Of a DNA stretch of 64,000 nucleotides, positions 1-11,200 are shown piece after piece (within the stretch, counting starts at the first letter, position 1; each line of letters opens with the position of its first letter). Where the stretch lies: the NCBI RefSeq assembly GCF_037325665.1, contig NC_090245.1:45364284-45428283 (forward strand), given 5' to 3'. A program made the translations under genes and the position numbers. The notes under the pieces are model-generated. The model had not been told where the DNA came from. It was given only the letters and a program-made list of their open reading frames with translations, and did no database searches. Source of the DNA: Littorina saxatilis (Eukaryota; Mollusca; Gastropoda; Littorinimorpha; Littorinidae).

Positions 1-167
1 TTGTTGGCCTTATCATTTTTTTGCGCTAAATGCAAACAGGCATTATTTGATGGGAACAATGCTGTTTTTTTTCAATTCTTACATCAGCCTCAAACTTGTC
101 ATTACTCAACCTGCATTTAATAGTGTGCTTCTTTGGTTTGCAAAAACCTAAAACCAATAAATAAATA

Positions 168-348
168 ACCTTCGGTGGTGGATTGGGCACTGCAAACAAT
201 GTCGGGACAGCATTCCACACAAGTGATCCTCTCTGCAGGATTGTTTTACTGGTTGGCCTCAAAGTGATCAGTACAAAGCTTGAGACCTTGAACATCAGCT
301 GGCTGCAGCTTTTCAAAGTCCTCTCGCCTTGTGAATTGCACCCATATT
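168..348 (-). pseudogene. THAP zinc-finger relic (P-element/THAP-type)
   Basis: Reading the minus strand from an acceptor-like GCAG at 349, one frame gives IWVQFTRREDFEKLQ followed by LCTDHFEAN, which is the second half of a THAP domain (W in the middle, then C-x2-H-F). After a stop at 247-249 the neighbouring frame continues LVWNAVPTLFAVPNPPP, a tail I know from THAP proteins of the P-element type. The domain is therefore split over two frames and no transposase follows. I read it as a dead exon of a transposon or transposon-derived gene. The first half, with the CxxC pair, was not found upstream. Confidence 0.55.
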
Positions 349-716
349 CTGCACCTAGTTTGACAATAAAAACAACAATGTTATTGTTAAACTAAGCAAA
401 AAGGAAAGACAAAAAAAGCTAAATCAGATCTTCAGTCTAAATCTAACGCTCTGCCTGAACGCAAAACGGATGAGTGATGTACCTTTGTACTGTAGTTTTC
501 CCGTAAGCAAGGTTTGATAAAGGATTCGGCAAATATGCCCACGGGTAGTTTGTCATCAAGTGTAAACTGTTGTTTTGTACTGACTGCTGACTCACACTCA
601 CAGTCGTAAGTACTCGCTGACGCTGTAGTCTACTGAGTGAGTTGACTCGAGCCATTGCATTCTCATTCTGAAGAAGGTAAACCTGATGAAATAATCACTG
701 CACAACCCACCTTTTT
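349..716. other. Unassigned stretch
   Basis: AT-rich sequence between the THAP relic and the first family H element. Small open frames exist on both strands, but none has a recognisable domain or splice context. Confidence 0.3.
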
Positions 717-1507
717 ATATTTAGTCAAGTTTTGACTAAATATTTTAACGTAGAGGGGGGAATCGAGACGAGGGTCATGGTGTATGTGTGTGTGTCCGTC
801 TGTCTGTCTGTCTGTGTGTGTGTGTAGAGCGATTCAGACTAAACTACTGGACCGATCTTTATGAAATTTGACATGAGAGTTCCTGGGTATGAAATCCCCG
901 AACGTTTTTTTCATTTTTTTGATAAATGTCTCTGATGACGTCATATCCGGCTTTTCGTAAAAGTTGAGGCGGCACTGTCACGCCCTCATTTTTCAACCAA
1001 ATTGGTTGAAATTTTGGTCAAGTACTCTTCAACGAAGCCCGGGGTTCGGTATTGCATTTCAGCTTGGTGGCTTAAAAATTAATTAATGACTTTGGTCATT
1101 AAAAATCTGAAAATTGTAAAAAAAAATAAAAATTTATAAAACGATCCAAATTTACGTTTATCTTATTCTCCATCATTTGCTGATTCCAAAAACATATAAA
1201 TATGTTATATTCGGATTAAATCAAGCTCTGAAAATTAAATATATAAAAATTATTATCAATTTTTGTTTTCGAAATCAATTTAAAAACACTTTCATCTTAT
1301 TCCTTGTCGGTTCCTGATTCCAAAAATATATAGATATGATATGTTTGGATTAAAAACACGCTCAGAAAGTTAAAACAAAGAGAGGTACAGAAAAGCGTGC
1401 TATCCTTCTCAGCGCAACGAATACCCCGCTCTTCTTGTCAATTCCACGTGTTCTGTGAGTTCGACAGCTACTTGACTAAATATTGTATTTTCGCCTTACG
1501 CGACTTG
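717..1507 (+). mobile_element. Family H element, copy 1 (Helentron/HINE-like)
   Basis: Near-complete ~0.8 kb element. It opens with the short palindrome ATTTAGTCAAG/TTGACTAAAT, then an (GT/GTCT)n microsatellite at about 781-825, a unique body, and an end that repeats CTTGACTAAATATTG, followed by a small TCGC-CTTAC-GCGA hairpin and CTTG. The end motif is the inverse of the start motif, so the ends form subterminal inverted repeats. It lies between a run of five Ts and TTT. No coding frame is present. Subterminal inverted repeats, an internal microsatellite, a 3' hairpin and T-run insertion resemble Helentron-associated elements; that class name is inference. Confidence 0.75.
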
Positions 1508-1778
1508 TTTCTTCTTTAGGGAACTTGTGGAAAGTTTTCCCGAAGCAGCTCTGTTTGTAACGGGCGTTCTTGCAACAAAAAGCCGAGCACAATTTACCAC
1601 CACCTCGCACGCGATCGGTACCTACGCGATCCGCCATTTTGTTTTCGCCGCCAGCATGTGACTAGGGACGATAACCCACAAACACTTTTTCGCATTTTCT
1701 TCGCAAGTTCCACGTCTTCCTTTTGTACAGTGTTTGATGGAACATAGTTTTCTCTTTGATGACGCCATTTTGGATGAC
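1508..1778. other. Unassigned stretch
   Basis: No recognisable gene. An 88-residue minus-strand frame overlaps it, rich in R and W near its end, without a known domain. Confidence 0.25.
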
Positions 1779-2205
1779 GTGTTATTCGAGATCTCATCGA
1801 AGAAGAACGATAAGAGAATATTATGTTATGAAATGTGCATGTGAATATTACTGCATGCATTTTAGAATTGATTCATTATTGATAAGATAATGATTGAGTG
1901 AAAGGAAACAGAGATTTAGTTTAGTTAGATAAATTGTTTGTATGTTGTTAGAGGTTACCTAGAGAAACGTAAACAAACACTTTTTGGTCGCTTTGACTTG
2001 AGAAGGTGTTATACGAGATCTCATCGAAGCAGAACGATGAGAGAATATTATGTTATGAAATGTGCATGTAAATATGGTTATGCATTTTAGAATTGATTCA
2101 TTATTGATAGGATAATGATTGAGTGAAAGTAAAATGGAGATTTAGTTCGGTAGGATAGGTTGTTTGAGCATTGTTAGAAGTTACCTAGAGAAACGTAAAC
2201 AAACA
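1779..2205 (+). repeat. Two diverged tandem copies of a ~210-bp unit
   Basis: Units begin near 1779 and 2006, each with GTGTTATNCGAGATCTCATC and the shared stretch ending GAGAAACGTAAACAAACA. They differ by scattered substitutions and small gaps. The function is unknown. Confidence 0.7.
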
Positions 2206-3002
2206 TCCTCGATCGCCTTGACTCTAAGACGATCGAGAGTGTCGGTTCGTTGCTAAAGGTACGAAACAACTAAAGAAAGGAAGGAGAGACAAGGTATGTT
2301 GTTTATGTTGTTAGGACATGGATTGGGGTAACGTAGACAGTCAGGGGAGATCGTTATAGACGATCGAAACGTTAGTGGTAGCTAGAGGTAACAGGTAAAC
2401 AAACAAGGAAGGGGATAAATAGACAAGGGAAAGGAGAAAACGGGGTTCTTTTGGCTTATGCGATGTGGTTCTAAGGCGATGTTGTTCTAGTCGGGTTCTA
2501 CGGAAGGGGTTCTAGTATGCTTCTTCGAGACGGGGCTTTTGAGGTTATTTGACAGGAGAAAGTGGGGCTATTCGACAGGAGAAATCGGGGTCTTTCTACG
2601 CCAGGATCTTGAAGGTTGTTCTACGCTATGAAATCGGGGCGGCTTCTTCGAGACTGGACGAGGAGGGATATAATATTGAGTTAGAGAACACTAGGTTCTA
2701 AGCTACACGAAGGAATAGCAGTCTACAAGAAGAGAGGGGAAAAAGAGAAATCAGAACCAGTCTACGGGAGAAATCGAGGTCTGCAGTAAAGAAGATAGTC
2801 CGGAACAAAGTTATCATATGTCATGCCTATTTTCATATGTCATGAATGAACGATACACTGATATATTGAAATTCGATACGAATTTGTTCAGATGAATAAA
2901 TCTGAACATTGAATCCCGGAACAATTTGTGTCTGTTTTATTCTTCATTAACATTCACACACACAACAATCAACAACGAGAGAGAAACAGCGATACGTTAC
3001 AA
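2206..3002 (+). repeat. Unidentified purine-rich repeat, possible LTR-type fossil
   Basis: Many short related phrases such as GGAGAAATCGGGG and TTCTACG recur between 2400 and 2800. An AATAAA signal lies near 2896, followed by a T-rich stretch, which could be the tail of an old LTR-like or other retroelement unit. No coding part is present, so the class is unproven. Confidence 0.25.
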
Positions 3003-3207
3003 TATTGTATTGTATTGTATTGCATGGCATGGCATTGTATTGTATTGCATTGAGTTGTGTTGTGTTGTGTTGTGTTGTGTTGTGGTGTTGTGAGGTGGTG
3101 TGGTGTTGTGTTGCGTTGCGTTGCGTTGCGTTGCGTTGCGTTGCGTTGGTTGCGTTGCGTTGCGTTGCGTTGCGTTGGGTTGCGTTGCGTTCCATTGGAT
3201 TTGATTT
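3003..3207 (+). repeat. Evolving pentanucleotide array
   Basis: About 200 bp of five-base units changing in order along the array: GTATT, GCATG, then GTTGT, GTGGT, and finally GTTGC and GATTT. Long spurious frames occur on both strands because the unit lacks stops. It marks the left edge of segmental duplication copy A; a sister array at 41931-42092 marks copy B. Confidence 0.9.
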
Positions 3208-3990
3208 GATTTGATTTGAAAGTTTCTGAAATGTACCACCCATGTAGGGGCACAATCATTCCTTAAGCGTGCAAAGTTTCATGCATGTCACATTTGTCTC
3301 TGTGGCGTTACGCACCTTCACAACATTGTATCGGAAGACCATTACTGCGTTCAATTTCAGGTTCTGTTTGTTTTAAGTAATGACATGTATACGAGAAAGA
3401 AGTAAGTTGGAGATGCTGATCCGTGTAGTTTTAGATTTATCGCACATCTACATCAGCTACCCAGGACAAACATCTTCAAGAACCAGTATTTCTTGCTTAA
3501 GGTCTTTCACGCTCTATAACAGCCTGACTACGCGGCAGATTTAAACGAAATAGGTATGCCCTGTAAAACAAGACTCTAAAACAATCCTCTCTGATGTGAA
3601 ACATGTAAAATATCGTTCAGTTTCAGTGACCAATACCACTGAAAAATGTCTACTTTTTGTGTTCAGTGTATGTACAGTATGCATTAAACAAAAGCACAAA
3701 ATGCTAAACAACTGAGTAAAAACTTATTTACAAAACGGATACAACAACTCAGAGGTAAGTGTCTCATTCAAACGTCCGTGAGATATTTCCTGAAAGCACA
3801 GCTGAATGGTTTATTTACTCCATAACAAACGTTAACAAAATCCCCCGGGCTTGTATTTCCAATCAGATTAAAAAGAAAACAAAATCTGATTATCTTATAA
3901 AGGAGACATTAAACAGAAAAACATGTCAATAAGCATGTTATAAAAAAGACACTTTCACAATCATAGTTGTAAACGTTGTTCCATAAAATT

Positions 3991-4930
3991 AAAACAATAA
4001 AATACAAATGATAACACCCACTCACTGTGTCTATTAGAACAATAAAATGTCAAATGATAACACCCACTCTCTGTGTCTATTAGTACAATACAATGTCAAA
4101 TGATAACACCCACTTTCTCTGTTAATTAGTACAATAAAATGTCAAATGATAACACCCACTCTCTGTGTCTATTAGTACAATACAATGTCAAATGATAACA
4201 CCCACTTTCTTTGTTAATTAGTACAATAAAATGTCAAATGATAACACCCACTCTCTTTGTTCATTAGTACAATAAAATGTCAAATGATAACTCCCACTCT
4301 CTTTGTTACTAAGTAAAATAAAATGTCAAATGATAACTCCCACACTCTTTGTTAATTAGTGCAATAAAATATAAAATGATAACTCCCATTCTATGTGTCT
4401 ATTAGTACAATAAAAATGTCAAATGATAACACCCACTCTCTTTGTTAATTAGTACAATAAAATGTCAAATGATAACACCCACTCTTTGTTAATTAGTACA
4501 ATAAAATGTCAAATGATAACACCCACTCTCTTGTTTAATTAGCACAATAAAATGTCAAATGATAACACCCACTCTCTGTGTCTATTAGTACAATAAAATG
4601 TCAAATGATAACACCCACTCTTTGTTAATTAGTACAATAAAATGTCAAATGATAACACCCACTCTCTTGTTTAATTAGCACAATAAAATGTCAAATGATA
4701 GCTCCCACTCTCTGTGTCTATTAGTACAATAAAAATGTCAAATGATAACTCCCACTCTCTTTGTTAATTAGTACAATAAAATGTCAAATGATAACACCCA
4801 TTCTCTTTGTTCATTAGTACAATAAAATGTAAAATGATAACACCCATTCTCTTTATTCATTAGTACAATAAAATGTCAAATGATAACACCCATTCTCTTT
4901 GTTGATTAGTACAATAAAATGTCAAATGAT
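3991..4930 (+). repeat. ~46-bp minisatellite, about 20 units
   Basis: Unit of the form ACAATAAAATGTCAAATGAT followed by AACACCCACTCTCTTTGTTAATTAGT, with variants (GTGTCTATTA, TTGTTCATTA). Units run head to tail with small length changes. It lies beyond the 3' end of the TPR gene. The same array occurs in copy B, broken there by a Helitron. Confidence 0.92.
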
Positions 4931-5758
4931 TAGCAGATTGGGAACAGTTTAAAACAGCGCTTACACATCACTCAACATGCATATTTTTCAGAATAGGGGT
5001 AATGGTACCTTTTGCAGGTCGGTGTAAAAATGACATGGTCAATTGTTTTAAGTTGTTCATATGTGATTGTGTGGACTCTGCACGGCATTGTGTCATTTTG
5101 TTGGTTACAATTGCTCGGTTGCTCCAGGAAATATGTTTATACGAATCGAGAAACTGATATACTTTTAGCCTACGTCATAAAATTACGCTATTTCCAGCCA
5201 TATCGGAAAGACACGTTACAATAATTCAAATAGAAACACATCATCACAACAAACGTAAACCAGGGATTAATACCACTTCCAAAATACGACCTGTGGTTGT
5301 AATTGATTGGAGAGATACCCCATTCAATTAATCAACCCTCGTTTTTATGATTCTTGGCATGTCATCATATTCACAATTCTGTATCATAAAGTCTGTCTGA
5401 TTGATTTCTAATATTTTTCACATTTGTTTCAACCCACTCTGAAAATACCACAGGCAACATATTATTGAAATCAATTCTATTGCTCAATCGCTGACCGATC
5501 TTTTTAAGTGAAAATAAGGCTTGTTTGTACAGGGCATTTTTAAAGGGAAGTAACCCCTTGTATAAAGAAAGCAGATGACGTCAAAAAGCAAGGGAAGTAA
5601 CTTGAATTCACTAGTAGGCCCTTGATTGACCTTCAATCGAAGACTTCCGTAGCGAAGCAGGTGACGGTGGTAGTGCTGGTATGGTAGCGTGGGTGGTGGT
5701 GATGGTCGTACTTGTGGTTCATGGCGGTGATGACGTCATCACGAATATACCTCCTCAC
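4931..5758. other. Downstream flank of the TPR gene, copy A
   Basis: About 0.8 kb collinear with 45071-45907 in copy B. It should include the 3' UTR of the minus-strand gene, but I found no convincing AATAAA close to the stop. No separate gene is seen. Confidence 0.4.
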
Positions 5759-6184
5759 TCAAATCTCACCACTGCCCGACTCCATGGGAAGACCCACCAG
5801 GCTACAGAAAAGCTCGAAGACGGCGCGCACCCTGTCCTCTGAACTTGACCCCTGCTGACCTTGACCCAGCAGCTGCGAAGAACAGGTAGAAGAACGATGA
5901 CCTCGAAGAGTTTCAGGCAGAGTGGCGGAGTTAAGGGTCAGTGAGAGTAGGTGGATGGGACGTGGTCCAGAGGCTTGGCGCCGGGCTTGGTCAATCAGCG
6001 CTGAAAACTCCTGTGAGATACCTGTAAACAGCAAGAGAGACTGTTGTATCGTGATGTGGTGGTGGGTTGGTGTTATGGTGGTGTGAGTAAACAGAGGTAT
6101 GGGGTTGTTGGGGTCGTGGGAGGCGGGGTTGGGAAGGTGGTGGTGGTGGTGGTGCGTGTGTGTTATTGTGTCTGTGTTGGGAGG

Positions 6185-6216
<32 letters not shown>

Positions 6217-8073
6217 TAATTTATTCAATAGGCCATAGCCCCTTATGAAGGATCGGAGTGTGAACAAATGATTAACGTTGCAAATAATTTAACTCATCAG
6301 GTGCAAAAAAGGTACAACATAATAATCGCACAACACTACGGATTAAAACATACATTACACGTTATTTAACTCGTCGCGATATAACCTTCGTGGTTGAAAA
6401 CGACGTTAAACACCAAATAAAGGAAAGGAACGTTATTTAACTAAGTGGTTAAAACATCTCTTAATTTAAAGGCTTTATACAAATACAAGGATACATTTCT
6501 AACAACAGTTTCTTGAGGGGAAGCCAGGAGCAAGCTGAGTCTAAAAGTGCTTGGGTTTTTATAATATTTAAATGGGATAAATTTTTCTCTTAATCTGTTT
6601 AAGTATGGACAACACAAAACAAAATGGACTTCATCTTCTTGCTTTACTTTACAAAGGGGACACATTAACTGATCGGCATCATGCTGTTTATATCGGTTAG
6701 CATGCACATTTATTTCTGAAATACCGAATCGAAACCTAGTCATAATAAACTTTAGATGTCTATCCACATTCAACAAAAGGTAGGGTTTAATATACGTTAT
6801 TTGCGTGTTTGACCAAAATATGACATTTTACACAGATCGAGACAGTCATTGTTCTCCGAGACCGCGCTAGCGGTCGAGGTGAACAATGACTGTCGAGATC
6901 TTTGTAAAATGTCATATTTTGGTCAAACACGCAAATAACATTTATGTATCGATCGAATTCCTTTCAGGTACTATGACTTTGTTGTTGTTTTGACGATTGA
7001 ACGAGCACACACACACTCCTGTGCACACACACATGCAATCAAACACATCAGCTTCATATTTGGGCGTTTCAGGTTGACCGAAACTTCAAAAGAACTACAA
7101 AACACACGTCATGTACTGACTTTGTTGTTGTTTTGACATTGAACAGCACACACACATGCAATCAAACACGCATTATGACGTGTGTTTTGAAGTTCCTTTA
7201 AAGTTTCGGTCAACCTGAAACACCAAATTATAAAGTTTTGTCGGCCTCTGACGTCACATGGCTCAAAGAAGGGAAATCCAATCTCCAATCGATACATTAT
7301 GTCATGTACAGTACAAAATGTCCGATAAACAGCAAATCTATCACTATTTTGAATATGATAATCCCACTCTTGCCATCTGCAATCGACCAACCTTTCCCTA
7401 AAAACACGCAAAAACTCTTTTTCATTAACAACGCCCTGATTCAACCACACAAAACCAAAACCGTACTCATACAATTTACAACGGACACTTGAGGCCCAGT
7501 TCTTTTTACCACTCTCATCCATTTTATACAACATATCATATGATTTACGAGGAAGTCTGTGCGCCTCCATCTTTAACAATTTCATCCAGTAGCTAACGCA
7601 TCTTAAAATAGAATTCAAATATATCGGATATCTGTATGTTTGTCTCACCATATACCAGGTCATTAGGTGTTCGCATACGAACTCCCAAGAACTTCTTCAA
7701 TGCAAATAAATGGACTTTTTCACACTGCAGAGTAGCTTTATCAAATCCCCATATCTCAGCACCATACTGTACTATTGGTTGTACTTGGGAATCAAACAAC
7801 TTCAAAAAGACATGCAAACTATTATTATTAAGCACAGAATAATAATCTTTGTATAATACACATCAGAGCATTTTTGGCCCGGCTTGAGAGATCACTACAG
7901 GCAGCAGTGAAACTGAGTCGAGTTGAAAACAATATTCCTAAATACTTATACACGTTTACAACAGGTAAAATATCAACCCCATATGTCCATCTTTCCCTTG
8001 CACTCAAATATCCACCTTTCCTAAACACAATAATGTTACTTTTACTCATGTTTACCTTTAAATGAAGTGTTGG

Positions 8074-8128
<55 letters not shown>

Positions 8129-8184
8129 TGACAGACAGACAGACAGAGAGACAGACAGAGAGACAGACAGAGAGACACAGAGAG

Positions 8185-8227
<43 letters not shown>

Positions 8228-11200
8228 ATGTGTACACATTGAATACAAACGCGAGCAGAACAGGGCCGAAACAAAAAGAAAGAACACATGACTTATCAAA
8301 CGCACAGAAGAGCTGAATGAAAATATATCTATTGGATGATACTGATAGCTAGATCCTTTATTTGCACAACCAACAAATCTGCGGGTCATACAAGCTATTT
8401 ACAAGTCGATTCATCCGAAAAATGACTATACTTCTGTTTTCTCCGATCCTAATCCAACAGACCCTTAAGATAAGAAAGCGCTATAGTTAAACACGTCAGA
8501 AAGTATTTTTCAACTTCACACATAACAGAAATTCACAGATTTAATCTGTTTTATTGACAGGTAAACGGGAAAATAAGTATGAGCTGAACCTCACCTTTGT
8601 TTCCCACAACGACTAGCATCAGCTGTGCTCCCTCGTCTGACGACAGCAGAGCCTCGTCTGTAACGACTGACGTCATCAGGCCGCAGATCTGCTGCAGTAT
8701 GTCACGGAGAGTTGTGACGTCACGCGCCGCTTCTTCGTCATGATGATCATGCAGTAAACGTATTTTCACCGTCTGACTGACGTCATCATCCAGCTCTGGA
8801 GACGAAGGATCGTAGGGAATGTTCTCGGGCGGAGGAGACAACAGCAGAGAGGAGAAGGGAAGACCATCCACCTCTTGCACAGCATGGTCTTCGGTGGTCG
8901 ATGCAACTCTTGGACTGAAGACGTTGTCAAAGACTCGCTCAAACAGCATTTTTGCCGCAAATGTGTTCATGTCCTCTCCCTTAGGGTCCTCTCCGACGCA
9001 TTTCGTCAGACGATCTTGAGCCAGTAGCAAGTGCGCTCGAAGGTCCAGGTCGGCCATGACCCTGTCATCCAGCTGGGGGCTCTGCTGTGTCAGCTTCAGC
9101 AGGCTCAGGAACAACATGGCGTCTGCGTAACGTCGGTCTCTCACGTATCCCTCCACTATTGCCTTCAGCTTCCCAGCGTCCTCGGCTTGACTCTCGGTGA
9201 GGTGCGACAGGTCTCGGAGGACTGGGAGAGAATCCATGTTTTTCTTTATGATCAACAGCAACACGCGTTCGTCGCTGAAAGTCTTCGATTTCAGGCTTTG
9301 GAAAGGTTCGCGTTTTACAGTTGTGTACAGGGAGTGCAGGGAGAACCAGAAATCCGCATTGAGTCTGGTTGTATCTTTCGTTTGCATCAAGAAATAGCAA
9401 CGGTTGATCAGGGTCAGGCTCAGACAGAAGTCGCTCAGCTCCTGAAGATTTCTGCGTTTACTGCTGTTCTCCTCCGTCTCTGCCATATTCTTCCAGGCTA
9501 GACTGGCGTGCTCCGTGGCCTGGCTGATGTTAAGCACGGTGACAGGAGAAAGGGGTAGGATCTGTAAAGATCTTGACAGCGCCTCATCGTACTCACCAAG
9601 AGCAATGTGAAGCAAGGCAAGGTCATTGAGAGCAGGAAAGTTCTCCCCGACTGAAAGCTCTAGCGCCTTGTGAAAGTGATTCATGGCTTCCTGGACGTAC
9701 CTGTCGTCCCTGGAAAGGCTGGGACCGCCTGTTGCTGAGGTTGACACGTTCCTCCAATTCCTGCCTCCATTGCTCCAGTTGCCTTGGTTACTTCCCCATC
9801 CTCCCCCTCTGCCTCCACCTCTGTTAACACTTCTGGAAGGTTGTCGCCAGTCGCCATGTCCATGCGGGCTAGCTTCACTTGCCCGGTCAGACTGCGGACT
9901 GCTTCTCTTTGCTTGCAGCGCTAGCTCTTTCAACGTGGCTCCCAGCCGGTAGTGTGCCTTGGACTCTGGACGGATGGACACAGCTTTCTCCAGAAGCTTC
10001 TTCGACCTTGGAAGATCTCCTTGAAAGCCGTAGTATTTGCCAGCTTTAACGAGAATCTCTTGGTTGCTGTCAGCCAGACGGAGAGCATCTTGGAAGCACT
10101 GTGAGGTCTCCAATCCCAGACATCGTCGCTCCTTCTCTACGACAGCCCTGAGGATTGTATTGCTCTGCCAGCTCAGGATCTCGCCTAGTTCTGCAGCCGC
10201 CTTGCCTCTGAGGTCCCCGCTGAGGGCTTCCCGGTCCTTGATCTCAACCAACAACTTCATGGCACTGCGGATGGCCGGACTGAAGTCGACCTGAGGGTGT
10301 CGGGCCATGTAGAATGGGTGAGTATAGCGTTTAAGAGTGAGAGCCAGGTAGTACTTGAAGTGCGCGTTGTCCGGCCGTCGCTGCAACAGCTTCTCGTGAA
10401 GCTTGCTTATGGCGTAGGGTTTGAACAGGTGTGCCAGCTTGGTGAACAGGTACAGCACCTCCGACTGGGCTGCGATGTGAAACTTGCATATAATATACTA
10501 TAACAAAAAAGTATCATAGTTTGTTGAGAAACAATCCTTTTTGTTCTTGTTTTTATATTTAGTCAAGTTTTGACTAAATATTTTAACATCGAGGGGGAAT
10601 CGAAACGAGGGTCGTGGTGTATGTGCGTCTGTGCGTGTGTGCGTGTGTGCGTGTGTGTGTGTGTGTAGAGCGATTCAGACTAAACTACTGGACCGATCTT
10701 TATGAAATTTGACATGAGAGTTCCTGGGTATAAAATCCCCATACGTTTTTTTCATTTTTTTGATAAATGTCTTTGATGACGTCATATCCGGCTTTTCGTG
10801 AAAGTTGAGGCGGCACTGTCACGCGCTCATTTTTCAACCAAATTGGTTGAAATTTTGGTCAAGTAATCTTCGACGAAGCCCGGACTTCGGTATTGCATTT
10901 CAGCTTGGTGGCTTAAAAATTAATTAATGACTTTGGTCATTAAAAATCTGAAAATTGTAAAAAAAAAATAAAAATTTATAAAACGATCCAAATTTACGTT
11001 TATCTTATTTTCCATCATTTGCTGATTCCAAAAACATATAAATATGTTATATTCGGATTAAAAACAAGCTCTGAAAATTAAATATATAAAAATTATTATC
11101 AAAATTAAATTGTCCAAAACACTTTCATCTTATTCCTTGTCGGTTCCTGATTCCAAAAAACATATAGATATGATATGTTTGGATTAAAAACACGCTCAGA

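Larger units (their letters stand above)
6187..8066 (-). mobile_element. 5'-truncated non-LTR retrotransposon (LINE) in intron, copy A only
   Basis: Flanked by a 13-bp duplication GTGTTGGGAGGGA at 6174-6186 and 8067-8079; copy B has a single site. The minus strand carries pieces of a reverse transcriptase C-terminal half: NMSKSNIIVFRKGG and YLGILFSTRLSF (8050-7850), VQPIVQYGAEIWGF (about 7790), and KKNWASSVRCKLYEYGF (about 7480). At 6776-6441 a C-terminal zinc motif CPLCK...HFVLCCP follows. Frames are shifted between pieces. The 3' tail is (GTCTGC)n instead of poly-A (6187-6217), so this belongs to a clade with microsatellite tails; the clade (Jockey/I-like?) is not settled. A ~440-bp foldback insert interrupts it near 6787-7228. 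Confidence 0.85.

Noticed and set aside
2947-3259. Frames of repeated NATQR / NTTQH residues
   Set aside because: Artefact of pentanucleotide repeats that lack stop codons; same at 41825-42137.
3991-4930. CRISPR-like array
   Set aside because: Units are contiguous and similar throughout, without unique spacers, in an animal-type genome: a minisatellite.
8062-8316. Long RERERE / SLSLSL / TDRQTD open frames
   Set aside because: They translate GA and GACA microsatellites and have no codon structure.
9031-9501. Plus-strand open frames of 60-220 codons opposite the large TPR exon (also 47075-47728)
   Set aside because: They lie antisense to a well-supported exon and show no domain of their own.
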